A stretch of 11,158 bases of DNA. It comes from an uncultured Oscillospiraceae bacterium (GTDB taxonomy: Bacteria; Bacillota; Clostridia; Oscillospirales; Oscillospiraceae). The stretch covers positions 1-11,158 of the forward strand of contig CAADVN010000260.1 in assembly GCA_900752445.1 (NCBI GenBank), read 5' to 3'. Position 1 is the first letter of the stretch, and every line of letters begins with the position of its first letter. The notes beneath the pieces are model-generated. The model was given only the letters and a program-made list of their open reading frames with translations, was not told where the DNA came from and did not search any database. The position numbers and the translations under genes are program-made. Below are positions 4,875 through 11,158 of this stretch, piece after piece.

Positions 4875-6725
4875 ATGAAGGAAGAAAAACTCACCGGGCG
4901 CGGGAAGGCGCGGCTCATAGCCCGGTATCTGCGGCCTGTGGCGGGCTTTTTTGCCCTGGGCCTGCTCTTTTCGCTGTTCAGCCAGGTATTCAACGCGCTC
5001 ATACCCCAGATCGTCCGCGTGACTGTGGACTCGGTGCTCGGGCCGGATGAGCCGCAGCTGCCCGGCGTTCTCAAATCGCTGCTGCCCATCGAGGCCCTGC
5101 GCTCAGAGCCCGGACAGGCCCTCGCATGGGCCGCGGCAGCCGTCGCAGCCTTTGCGGTCTTCAGGGGGCTCGCCATATTCGGGCAGAGGCTCTTCCTGGC
5201 CAAGGGCTCAGAGGGCTTTGTGAAGGGCATACGCGACGAGCTCTTCGCCCATATCCAGCGCCTGCCCTTCGCCTGGCACACCGAGCACCAGACGGGCGAG
5301 ATGATACAGCGCTGCACCTCGGACGTCGAGGTCGTGCGGACCTTCGTCTGCAACCAGCTCGTCGAAGTCATACGCACGCTCATACTCATCGCCGTCTATC
5401 TCTGGGCAATGTTCGCCATGAACGTGAAGCTGGCCCTGGTCTCGCTGGCCTTCGTGCCGCTCGTCGCGCTAAGCTCGGGCCTGTTCTACGGGCGCATCGC
5501 CTCGAGGTTCAAGGTCGCGGACGAGGCCGAGGGGGAGCTCACCACCATGGTGCAGGAGAACCTCACCGGAGTGCGCGTCGTCCGCGCCTTCGGCAGGGAG
5601 AGCTTTGAGCTCGGCAAGTTCAACGAGAAGAACGACCGCTTCTCCGAGCTCTGGATAAGGCTCGGGCGCGTCCTCGCCGTCTACTGGGCCTCGGGCACGC
5701 TGCTGACCTGCCTGCAGGTCATGGTCGTACTCATACTCGGCGTCGTGGAGGCCGTGAACGGGGAACTGTCGCTGGGCGGGTTCCTTGCCTTTGTGAGCTA
5801 CAACTCCACGCTCGCCTGGCCGGTCAGGAGCCTCGGGCGCGTCCTTGCCGACATGAGCAAGGCCGGCGTCTCGATGGACAGGGTCGCCTACATACTCAAC
5901 GCTCAGGAGGAGCGCGAGCTGCCGGGCGCGGAGGATGCGCCCATGGACGGCGACATTGAGTTTTCGCACGTCAGCTTCGGCTACGAGGGGCAGGAGGTGC
6001 TGCGCGACGTCTCCTTCACCGTGCCCGCGGGCTCGACCTTCGCCATCCTGGGCGGCACGGGCTCGGGCAAGAGCACCCTCGTCCACCTGCTGGACAGGCT
6101 CTACGACCTCGAAGACGGCCAGGGCAGCATCACGATAGGCGGCAGGGACATCCGCCTCATACGCCGCGAACACCTGCGCCGGAATATTGGGCTGGTGCTG
6201 CAGGAGCCCTTCCTGTTCTCGCGCACGATACGTGAGAACATCGCCGCCTCGCGCCCCGGCTCGGACGAGGCGGGCATACGCCGGGCGGCGGCCATCGCCT
6301 GCGTGGACGAGGCCATCACGGAGTTCCCGGACGGCTACGACACGCTGGTGGGCGAGAGGGGCGTGACCCTCTCGGGCGGGCAGAAGCAGCGCGTGGCGAT
6401 AGCCAGGATGCTGCTCGCGGGCACGCCCGTCATGGTCTTCGACGACTCGCTCTCCGCCGTGGACTCGGAGACGGACGCCAAGATCCGCGCCGCCCTGCGC
6501 GAGAGCCTCGAGCGCGCGACGGTGATACTCATCTCGCACCGGATAACGACGCTCATGCAGGCGGACCGCATCCTCGTGCTCGAGGGCGGGCGCGTCTCGG
6601 ACGTGGGCACGCACGAGGAGCTCATCTCCCGCCCGGGCATCTACCGCGAGATCTATGACATACAGATGAGCAGCGATGACCGCAGGCTCATAGAGGAAGG
6701 AGGCGCTGAAAATGCCGGCATATGA
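4875..6725 (+). CDS. ABC exporter half-transporter with degenerate catalytic site (first subunit of a heterodimer)
   Basis: The 616-residue protein has a six-helix exporter membrane domain (about residues 20-320) fused to a nucleotide-binding domain, the usual length for this class. Walker A G-G-T-G-S-G-K-S-T is at 393-401, the Q-loop Gln at 443, a canonical LSGGQ signature at 499-503 and the switch His at 555. The Walker B aspartate is D523, but the next residue, normally the catalytic glutamate, is D524. This Asp substitution is typical of the degenerate subunit in heterodimeric exporters such as TM287, BmrC and LmrC. ATG 4875 is chosen because GGGAGG (4865-4870) precedes it. An upstream in-frame TTG at 4785 would add 30 residues translated through the terminator and has no ribosome binding site. 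The likely role is export of drugs or other amphipathic compounds together with the next gene product. The substrate cannot be inferred. Confidence 0.93.
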   Translation: MKEEKLTGRGKARLIARYLRPVAGFFALGLLFSLFSQVFNALIPQIVRVTVDSVLGPDEPQLPGVLKSLLPIEALRSEPGQALAWAAAAVAAFAVFRGLAIFGQRLFLAKGSEGFVKGIRDELFAHIQRLPFAWHTEHQTGEMIQRCTSDVEVVRTFVCNQLVEVIRTLILIAVYLWAMFAMNVKLALVSLAFVPLVALSSGLFYGRIASRFKVADEAEGELTTMVQENLTGVRVVRAFGRESFELGKFNEKNDRFSELWIRLGRVLAVYWASGTLLTCLQVMVVLILGVVEAVNGELSLGGFLAFVSYNSTLAWPVRSLGRVLADMSKAGVSMDRVAYILNAQEERELPGAEDAPMDGDIEFSHVSFGYEGQEVLRDVSFTVPAGSTFAILGGTGSGKSTLVHLLDRLYDLEDGQGSITIGGRDIRLIRREHLRRNIGLVLQEPFLFSRTIRENIAASRPGSDEAGIRRAAAIACVDEAITEFPDGYDTLVGERGVTLSGGQKQRVAIARMLLAGTPVMVFDDSLSAVDSETDAKIRAALRESLERATVILISHRITTLMQADRILVLEGGRVSDVGTHEELISRPGIYREIYDIQMSSDDRRLIEEGGAENAGI

Positions 6726-8544
6726 CGAGCAAGAATATACGAAATCCTTTGATATAAAGATCTGGAAGCGCCTCGGGCCCTACCTGCGCCCGCGCCGGCG
6801 CGCCTTCGGGCTGCTCATAGCCCTGAACCTGCCCATTGCAATGGTGGACGCGGCGCTGCCGCTCTTCCAGCGCTATGCCGTGGCGAATTTCATCGAGGCG
6901 GGTACGCTCTCGGGGCTCTGGCCCTTCGCCCTGTGCTATCTCGCGGCGATACTGCTGCAGTCGCTGTCGGTCATGGGCTTCGGCAACGTGTCCATGGGCA
7001 TAGAGATGTACCTGGGCCGCGACCTGCGGCGCAGGCTCTTCACACACCTGCAGGAGCTGTCCTTCTCGTTCTACAACGTCACGCCCGTGGGCTATCTCAT
7101 CAGCCGGGTGATGAACGACACGAACAAGATAGCCGGCATGCTTGCCTGGAACCTTGCGGATATGCTCTGGGCCCTGTGCTACCTCGTCTTTGTGCTCATA
7201 TCCATGCTGCTGCTCAACTGGAAGCTGGCGCTGGTGGTCATAGTCGTGGTGCCTGTCGTGGCGCTGCTGACGGGCTACTTCCAGAACCGCATTTTGTTTT
7301 GGAACCGGAAAGTACGCAAGCTGAGCTCGAAGATAACCGGCGCCTTCAACGAGGGCATCACGGGCGCCAAGACCTCGAAGACGCTGGTCATCGAGGAGGC
7401 GAACGACGGCGAGTTCCGCAGCCTCACCGGCGAGACCCGCAGGGCGGGCGTGAAGGCGGCAAAGCTCAGCGCGGTGTATATACCGCTGGTGCTGTTCTGC
7501 TCCACGCTGGCCGTGGCCATAGTGCTCTGGCAGGGCGGGCGCATGAGCCTGGAGGGCCTTTTGGGCCTGAGCACGCTCTCGGCCTTCGTCACCTACGCCG
7601 TGGGCATCTTCGAGCCGGTGCAGATACTGGCCGAGGACCTGGCCGAGTTCATCTCGCTCCAGGCCAGCATCGAGCGCGTCACGGGCCTGCTCGACACGGA
7701 GCCCAACGTCCGCGACTCCGAGGCCGTGCTAGAAAAGTACGGCGACGCCTTCCATCCGAAGCGCGAGAACTGGGAGCCCATACGCGGCGACATAGAGTTC
7801 AAGGACGTGACCTTCCGCTACCCGGACGGCGGCGAGGATGTGCTCTCGCATTTCGACCTGAAGATACCCGCGGGCACGACGGTGGCCATCGTGGGCGAGA
7901 CTGGCGCGGGGAAATCGACGCTGGTGAACCTGGCCTGCCGCTTTTTCGAGCCGACGGGCGGGCAGATACTCATAGACGGCGTGGACTACCGTGAGCGCAG
8001 CCAGCTGTGGCTGCACTCGAGCCTGGGCTATGTGCTGCAGAGCCCGCACCTCTTTTCGGGCACCCTGCGCGAGAACATACGCTACGGCAGGCTGGACGCC
8101 ACGGACGAGGAGGTCGAGGCCGCGGCCCGCGCCGTCTCCGCAGATATCGTGGCGGCAAAGCTGGAGAACGGCTGGGACAGCGAGGTGGGCGAGGGCGGCG
8201 ACAGGCTCTCCACAGGCGAAAAGCAGCTGGTCTCCTTTGCCCGGGCGGTGCTGGCAGACCCGCGCATCTTCGTGCTGGACGAGGCGACGAGCTCCATCGA
8301 CACGCAGACGGAGCAGCTCATTCAGGACGCCATAGAGCACATACTCAAGGACCGCACGAGCTTCCTCATAGCGCACCGGCTCTCTACGATAAGGCGCGCG
8401 GACCTCATCCTGGTGGTGAAGGACGGCAAGATCGTTGAGCAGGGCACACACCGCGAGCTGCTGCTCAGGCGCGGCTATTACCACGAGCTCTACAGCAGGC
8501 AGTTCGCGGAGGAGAGCTCCGCCCGCCTGCTGCGCGCTGACTGA
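6712..8544 (+). CDS. ABC exporter half-transporter with intact catalytic glutamate (second subunit of the heterodimer)
   Basis: The 610-residue partner has the same architecture: six membrane helices (about residues 25-325), then a nucleotide-binding domain. Walker A G-E-T-G-A-G-K-S-T is at 395-403, Walker B ends D523-E524 with the normal catalytic glutamate, and the switch His is at 555. Its signature is LSTGE (499-503) instead of LSGGQ. Pairing the domains head to tail gives one good site (this Walker A/B plus LSGGQ of the first subunit) and one degenerate site (the D524 Walker B plus LSTGE). This is the known asymmetry of TM287/288- and BmrCD-type exporters. The start codon overlaps the end of the upstream gene by 14 bases and has its own AAGGAGG (6697-6703) 8 bases away, so the two subunits are translationally coupled. 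Confidence 0.94.
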   Translation: MPAYDEQEYTKSFDIKIWKRLGPYLRPRRRAFGLLIALNLPIAMVDAALPLFQRYAVANFIEAGTLSGLWPFALCYLAAILLQSLSVMGFGNVSMGIEMYLGRDLRRRLFTHLQELSFSFYNVTPVGYLISRVMNDTNKIAGMLAWNLADMLWALCYLVFVLISMLLLNWKLALVVIVVVPVVALLTGYFQNRILFWNRKVRKLSSKITGAFNEGITGAKTSKTLVIEEANDGEFRSLTGETRRAGVKAAKLSAVYIPLVLFCSTLAVAIVLWQGGRMSLEGLLGLSTLSAFVTYAVGIFEPVQILAEDLAEFISLQASIERVTGLLDTEPNVRDSEAVLEKYGDAFHPKRENWEPIRGDIEFKDVTFRYPDGGEDVLSHFDLKIPAGTTVAIVGETGAGKSTLVNLACRFFEPTGGQILIDGVDYRERSQLWLHSSLGYVLQSPHLFSGTLRENIRYGRLDATDEEVEAAARAVSADIVAAKLENGWDSEVGEGGDRLSTGEKQLVSFARAVLADPRIFVLDEATSSIDTQTEQLIQDAIEHILKDRTSFLIAHRLSTIRRADLILVVKDGKIVEQGTHRELLLRRGYYHELYSRQFAEESSARLLRAD

Positions 8545-8553
8545 CGCAGTCAG
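8537..8553 (+). repeat. Small perfect hairpin over the stop codon of the second ABC gene
   Basis: CTGACTG (8537-8543) and CAGTCAG (8547-8553) form a perfect 7-bp stem with a 3-base loop, and the TGA stop (8542-8544) sits in it. It lies 8 bases before the main terminator. It may stabilise the mRNA 3' end, or it may be chance. Confidence 0.5.
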
Positions 8554-8561
8554 GATAATAT

Positions 8562-8590
8562 AAAAAAGCTCCCGTCGAGGGAGCTTTTTT
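8562..8590. terminator. Bidirectional intrinsic terminator between the ABC operon and the CooT operon
   Basis: AGCTCCC (8567-8573) pairs with GGGAGCT (8579-8585) around a 5-base loop. An A-run (8562-8567) on the left and a T-run (8585-8591) on the right extend the stem. Read on either strand the GC stem is followed by at least six T. It therefore serves both the rightward ABC operon (stop 8544) and the leftward CooT operon (stop 8602). Confidence 0.9.
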
Positions 8591-8601
8591 TGCGTTTGGC
8601 T

Positions 8602-8793
8602 TCATTCGGCCGCGGCTATCAGTATGACGTTGCGCGTGAGGTCAACGCTCTTGAGCGTGCCGGAAACGGTTTTCCTGGCGCCGAGCATGTCGGTCAGCGT
8701 CACCTTGCCGTCTTCCACCGAGATGCCGGAAACATAGCTCATGAGCGGGCGCTTTTCTTCGCCCACCAGCTCGAAGGCGTCGGAGAGGCACAT
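8602..8793 (-). CDS. cooT: CooT-family nickel-binding protein
   Basis: The 63-residue product begins Met-Cys-Leu, then has G-E-E, a beta-rich V-E-D-G-K-V-T-L-T-D segment with L-G-A-R-K-x-V, and a V-D-L-T-R-N-x-I-L-I end. This is the CooT pattern and length. In CooT, Cys2 of each protomer of the small beta-barrel dimer is the nickel ligand, and the protein takes part in nickel handling for carbon monoxide dehydrogenase maturation. Cys2 is present and is the only cysteine. A GGGGGA Shine-Dalgarno lies inside the last codons of the upstream gene, whose stop is 2 bases before this ATG, so the two are translationally coupled. A P-loop CooC-like gene 0.5 kb away on the other strand supports a metal role. 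Older annotations call this family a predicted RNA-binding protein. Confidence 0.87.
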   Translation of the reverse strand: MCLSDAFELVGEEKRPLMSYVSGISVEDGKVTLTDMLGARKTVSGTLKSVDLTRNVILIAAAE

Positions 8794-8795
8794 GT

Positions 8796-9125
8796 CTATT
8801 CCCCCTTTACCAGCCGGAGCGCTTCCTCCAGCCTGTCGTTGCAGTGGCCGAACCAGTGGACGGCCTCGGAGACCAGCTGCGCCGCCTCCGGCTTGCCCTG
8901 GTGTTCAAGCGCGTGGGCCACGCCGTGCAGCTCCTCCGCATGGCTGCGGTTGTGCTCGAGCATGTAGCTCATGAGCGCCAGGGTCTGCTCCGGCGTGAGC
9001 TCGGGCATGTCCCCGTGCTCGTGGTGATGCCCGCTCACATGCTCGTGCGCGTGCTCATGCTCGTGCCCGCCGCTGCCGGCATGGCCGTGTCCGCCCTCGT
9101 GCAGCAGTACGTTTGCATATCTCAT
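8796..9125 (-). CDS. Histidine-rich putative metal (nickel) storage or chaperone protein
   Basis: The 109-residue protein contains 19 histidines. Twelve lie in residues 9-37 in H-x-H, H-E-H and HHH runs within a flexible Gly/Glu context, as in nickel-binding tails of HypB, SlyD or CooJ. The rest (residues 42-109) is predicted helical. His58, 62, 67, 71, 75 are spaced four or five apart, and His90, His94 and Cys95 follow near the end, so one helix face could carry a second metal site. There is no signal peptide, which implies a cytosolic location. ATG 9125 follows an AAAGGGG site at 10 bases. The gene is first in a two-gene operon with cooT, which makes nickel the likely ligand, although zinc or cobalt cannot be excluded. 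I do not recognise a named family. Confidence 0.8.
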   Translation of the reverse strand: MRYANVLLHEGGHGHAGSGGHEHEHAHEHVSGHHHEHGDMPELTPEQTLALMSYMLEHNRSHAEELHGVAHALEHQGKPEAAQLVSEAVHWFGHCNDRLEEALRLVKGE

Positions 9126-9174
9126 GGTTTAATGGCCCCTTTCAGCTCTTTAAGACCGGCGTACCGGCACCATA

Positions 9175-9203
9175 AATATAGCACACAGCCTGTAGACATT
9201 CAA
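9175..9203 (-). promoter_or_regulatory. Promoter of the leftward His-rich/cooT operon
   Basis: On the minus strand TTGAAT (9203-9198) and TATATT (9180-9175) are separated by exactly 17 bases, with about five of six matches in the -10 and four of six in the -35. The expected start near 9168 gives a leader of about 43 bases. The leader contains a GCCGG-TAC-GCCGG direct/inverted repeat (9155-9169 on the plus strand) that could be an operator. Confidence 0.55.
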
Positions 9204-9227
9204 CAAAAAATATCGGGGATGTATAGT
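9199..9227 (+). promoter_or_regulatory. Weak candidate promoter of the rightward CooC-like operon
   Basis: TTCAAC (9199-9204), 17 bases, TATAGT (9222-9227). The -10 matches at five of six positions but the -35 at only three. It overlaps the -35 region of the leftward promoter, so the two would compete. TTGTAA (9235-9240) with TAACTT (9258-9263), also spaced 17, is an alternative with a poor -10. No choice can be made by eye. Confidence 0.22.
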
Positions 9228-9311
9228 TTATGACTTGTAAAATGGCTCAATGTATGCTAACTTATTATCAAGCGTTCGTTGCTCTTTAACAAATAAGAGA
9301 GGGGGTAGTTG

Positions 9312-10079
9312 ATGGGCGAAGGACAGGCCAGGATAATAGCCCTTGCAGGCAAGGGCGGCGTGGGGAAGACGTCGCTCGCGGCGGCAATAGTGCGAGTCCT
9401 CGCAGAGGACAGGCCGGGCTCAAAGATCCTGGCGATAGACGCCGACCCGGCCGTCGGGCTCTCGACGGCGCTGGGCGTGAAGGTGACATCGTCTCTGGAC
9501 GACATCCGAAGGGCGGTAATAAAGAGCGCGGAGGATGGGCGGCCCAGGGAGGCTATCGAGATGCTCAACGAGTCCCGTTTCAGGATCTTCGACACTATGG
9601 TCGAGACCAACGGCTTTTCTTTTCTTGCGATAGGCCGGCCTGAGAACGAGGGCTGCTATTGCAGCGTGAATGCGTATTTGAAGGAGGTCGTCAGCATGCT
9701 GGCGGGCGATTTCGACTACGTTGTGATAGACGGCGAAGCGGGCATTGAGCAGATACAACGCCGCGTCATGGAGAAGGTAACGCATCTGATACTCATTTCG
9801 GACCAGAGCCGGAAGGGCACTCACGTTGCGGAGACCATCAAGGAGGTCGCGGACGAGCTTGTGATGTACGACCACATCGGCGCCATCATCAACCGGGTGA
9901 CGAACCCGGAGCTGAACGAGTATATCAAGGTGCAGGGCGTGGAGATCCTGGCTTTCATAGAAGCGGACGAGGGCCACGCCGCAAACGACATCCAGGGGAA
10001 GAGCGTGTTTGAGCTTCCCGGGGATTCAAAGGTGCTCTACGGGGTGAGGGAAGCGCTCCGAAGAATAGAGATTTTATAA
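9312..10079 (+). CDS. CooC-like MinD-family ATPase (metallocluster maturation or activation)
   Basis: The 255-residue protein is a deviant-Walker-A P-loop ATPase of the MinD/ParA/CooC class. KGGVGKT is at residues 14-20 with the signature lysine Lys14. D-A-D-P at 43-46 is the switch I region, and V-V-I-D-G-E-A-G-I-E at 137-146 is close to the D-x-E-A-G-I-E segment of CooC. Cys115-x-Cys117 matches the CxC by which CooC dimers bind nickel or zinc (Cys112 and Cys114 in CooC1). CooC drives ATP-dependent nickel insertion into the C-cluster of CO dehydrogenase. Here the next gene is a 2-hydroxyacyl-CoA dehydratase-type protein, so the client may be different. ATG 9312 is preferred because AGAGGGGG (9298-9305) is 6 bases away. 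A TTG at 9309 is also possible but leaves only 3 bases. It is divergent from the His-rich/cooT operon. Confidence 0.87.
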   Translation: MGEGQARIIALAGKGGVGKTSLAAAIVRVLAEDRPGSKILAIDADPAVGLSTALGVKVTSSLDDIRRAVIKSAEDGRPREAIEMLNESRFRIFDTMVETNGFSFLAIGRPENEGCYCSVNAYLKEVVSMLAGDFDYVVIDGEAGIEQIQRRVMEKVTHLILISDQSRKGTHVAETIKEVADELVMYDHIGAIINRVTNPELNEYIKVQGVEILAFIEADEGHAANDIQGKSVFELPGDSKVLYGVREALRRIEIL

Positions 10080-10094
10080 GAGAGGTGTAAACAT

Positions 10095-11158
10095 TTGAAA
10101 GATCTTAAGCATCTGATCTACTTTGAGAACCTGCTGGACGATGCGCATAACGAGCTTATACGCAAGGCCAAGGAGGAGGGCCAGCTGGCGCTGGGCTTCA
10201 CCTGCTACCACATGCCGGAAGTGCTTCTCAACGTGGACAACTGCTTCTCGGTCAGGATGCGCGCCCCGAACACGGGCAGCATCGACGTGGCCTCTTATTA
10301 CATGTCTAACTACACATGTGAGTATTGCCGCGCCCTGGTCGAGAGGGCCATCGAGGGCGGCTACAACTTCCTCGACGGCATCTGCGGCGTGGACGCCTGC
10401 GCGCAGATGAACCGCTGCATGGAGAACATCGAGCTGCTCAAGTGCATAGACAAGCCGAATTTCTTCGTGACCCACGCGGACATACCGTACAAGTATACGG
10501 ACTACACGCTCAAGCACTATGTGACTCAGATGCAGAACAGGGTGCTGAACGTCATGCACGAGAAGCTGGGCGTGGACATTTCGGACGCCGCCCTGCGCGA
10601 GGCCGTGGCGAGGCACAATGAGATCTGCCGCATCATCACGGAGATAAGCGAGCTCCGCAAGCTCGACAACCCGCCCGTGACCGGCTATGAGTTCCACATC
10701 ATCAACATGGTCAGTTTCTGCTGTCCGCAACGGCTGATACTGCCCTATCTGCAGGAGACCCTGGAGGAGATCAAGACCCGCGAGCCCGACGCCAAGCCCT
10801 GGTACCGCTGCCGTGTGGGCATCGTCGGCTCCGAGGTGGACGACCCCAACCTGACCCGCATGCTGGAGGATGCAGGCGCGTTCATAGCGTTCGACCGCTT
10901 CTGCTTCGGCGTATTCCCGGGCAGGGAAGTTATAGAGCTGAACGACGAGGAGCCCGCTCTCGTGCAGATCTGCCGCCACTATCTGATAACGAGCGAATGC
11001 CCGCGCTTCATGTCGGATGAGAAGATATTCCAGCGCCGCGAGACTGCGGACCGGCTGGCGAAGGAGTTCAAGGCCGACGCCATCATCTATGAGAACGTCA
11101 ATTTCTGCCACTTCGGGGGCTTCGAGCGCGCGCGGGCGAGCCACATCCAGTATGAGGA
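10095..11158 (+). CDS. 2-hydroxyacyl-CoA dehydratase (HgdB/BcrC/double-cubane) family protein, 3' end outside the window
   Basis: The frame is open from TTG 10095 to the window edge, 354 codons, so the protein is truncated by the window. The segment G-F-T-C-Y-x-M-P-E-V-L-L (residues 34-45) is the family's N-terminal hallmark. Cysteines follow at 50, 75, 78, 97, 102, 108 and 117, including C-E-Y-C and C-G-V-D-A-C. This family holds [4Fe-4S] or double-cubane [8Fe-9S] clusters and uses ATP-driven electron injection from a partner to dehydrate 2-hydroxyacyl-CoA or reduce difficult substrates. The start is set by AGAGGTG (10081-10087), 7 bases upstream. No ATG is usable, so ATG-only gene calling would miss or shorten the gene. 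It begins 15 bases after the CooC-like stop and is clearly in the same operon. The usual ASKHA-type activator is not in the visible part. Substrate and exact subfamily are undetermined. Confidence 0.85.
   Translation, partial: MKDLKHLIYFENLLDDAHNELIRKAKEEGQLALGFTCYHMPEVLLNVDNCFSVRMRAPNTGSIDVASYYMSNYTCEYCRALVERAIEGGYNFLDGICGVDACAQMNRCMENIELLKCIDKPNFFVTHADIPYKYTDYTLKHYVTQMQNRVLNVMHEKLGVDISDAALREAVARHNEICRIITEISELRKLDNPPVTGYEFHIINMVSFCCPQRLILPYLQETLEEIKTREPDAKPWYRCRVGIVGSEVDDPNLTRMLEDAGAFIAFDRFCFGVFPGREVIELNDEEPALVQICRHYLITSECPRFMSDEKIFQRRETADRLAKEFKADAIIYENVNFCHFGGFERARASHIQYE

Noticed and set aside
4751..5050. 99-codon plus-strand frame overlapping the leader and the first ABC gene
   Set aside because: Its only upstream signal is a weak AAGGA 3 bases away. 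Most of it is an out-of-frame shadow of the ABC gene with Arg/Gly/Ala-rich translation.
5469..6614. 381-codon minus-strand frame opposite the first ABC gene, and similar long antisense frames at 480-1238, 1907-2680 and 7729-8484
   Set aside because: All mirror well-supported plus-strand genes and read as Arg/Ala/His-rich low-complexity sequence, which is typical of GC-driven shadows.
10074..11144. 356-codon minus-strand open frame
   Set aside because: It is antisense to the dehydratase-family gene. Long shadow frames are common in this GC-rich DNA and the translation shows no family motif.
1..11158. tRNA, rRNA, CRISPR array, insertion sequence or prophage genes
   Set aside because: None seen on either strand: no clover-leaf-like segments, no regularly spaced direct repeats, no transposase or integrase motifs.

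Overview
The window is high-GC DNA with compact operons, purine-rich Shine-Dalgarno sites, TTG/GTG starts next to ATG, and frequent ATA and AGG codons despite the GC content. A SpoVB-type flippase beside mazG and hup, a heterodimeric ABC exporter behind an attenuator-like leader, and a 2-hydroxyacyl-CoA dehydratase-type Fe-S protein beside a CooC-like ATPase together suggest an anaerobic member of the Clostridia (Oscillospirales-like). The lineage is an inference from gene content; no rRNA or other taxonomic marker is present.

Layout. 2-70 is the last 22 codons of an incoming plus-strand gene whose tail resembles gamma-glutamyltransferase. 171-3037 is a conserved-looking Clostridia block: SpoVB/MurJ-superfamily flippase, MazG pyrophosphohydrolase and DNA-binding protein HU, closed by a strong terminator. 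3126-4472 is a convergent radical SAM/SPASM protein of unknown substrate. 4473-4874 is a rich regulatory interval. It holds a 22-bp inverted repeat, a near-consensus sigma-A promoter, a 23-codon leader ORF with a strong ribosome binding site, and an intrinsic terminator placed directly before the Shine-Dalgarno of the next gene. 4875-8544 encodes the two halves of a heterodimeric ABC exporter, overlapping by 14 bases and ended by a bidirectional terminator.

8602-11158 is a metal/Fe-S locus built around a divergent promoter region at 9126-9311. Leftward runs a two-gene operon for a His-rich protein and a CooT-family nickel-binding protein. Rightward runs a CooC-like P-loop ATPase with a CxC motif, then a TTG-initiated HgdB/BcrC/double-cubane-type protein that continues past the window edge.

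The two most interesting parts are the ABC-exporter leader, which looks like ribosome-mediated attenuation as known for B. subtilis bmrBCD, and the CooT/His-rich/CooC-like set next to a dehydratase-type Fe-S protein, where no carbon monoxide dehydrogenase gene is visible.
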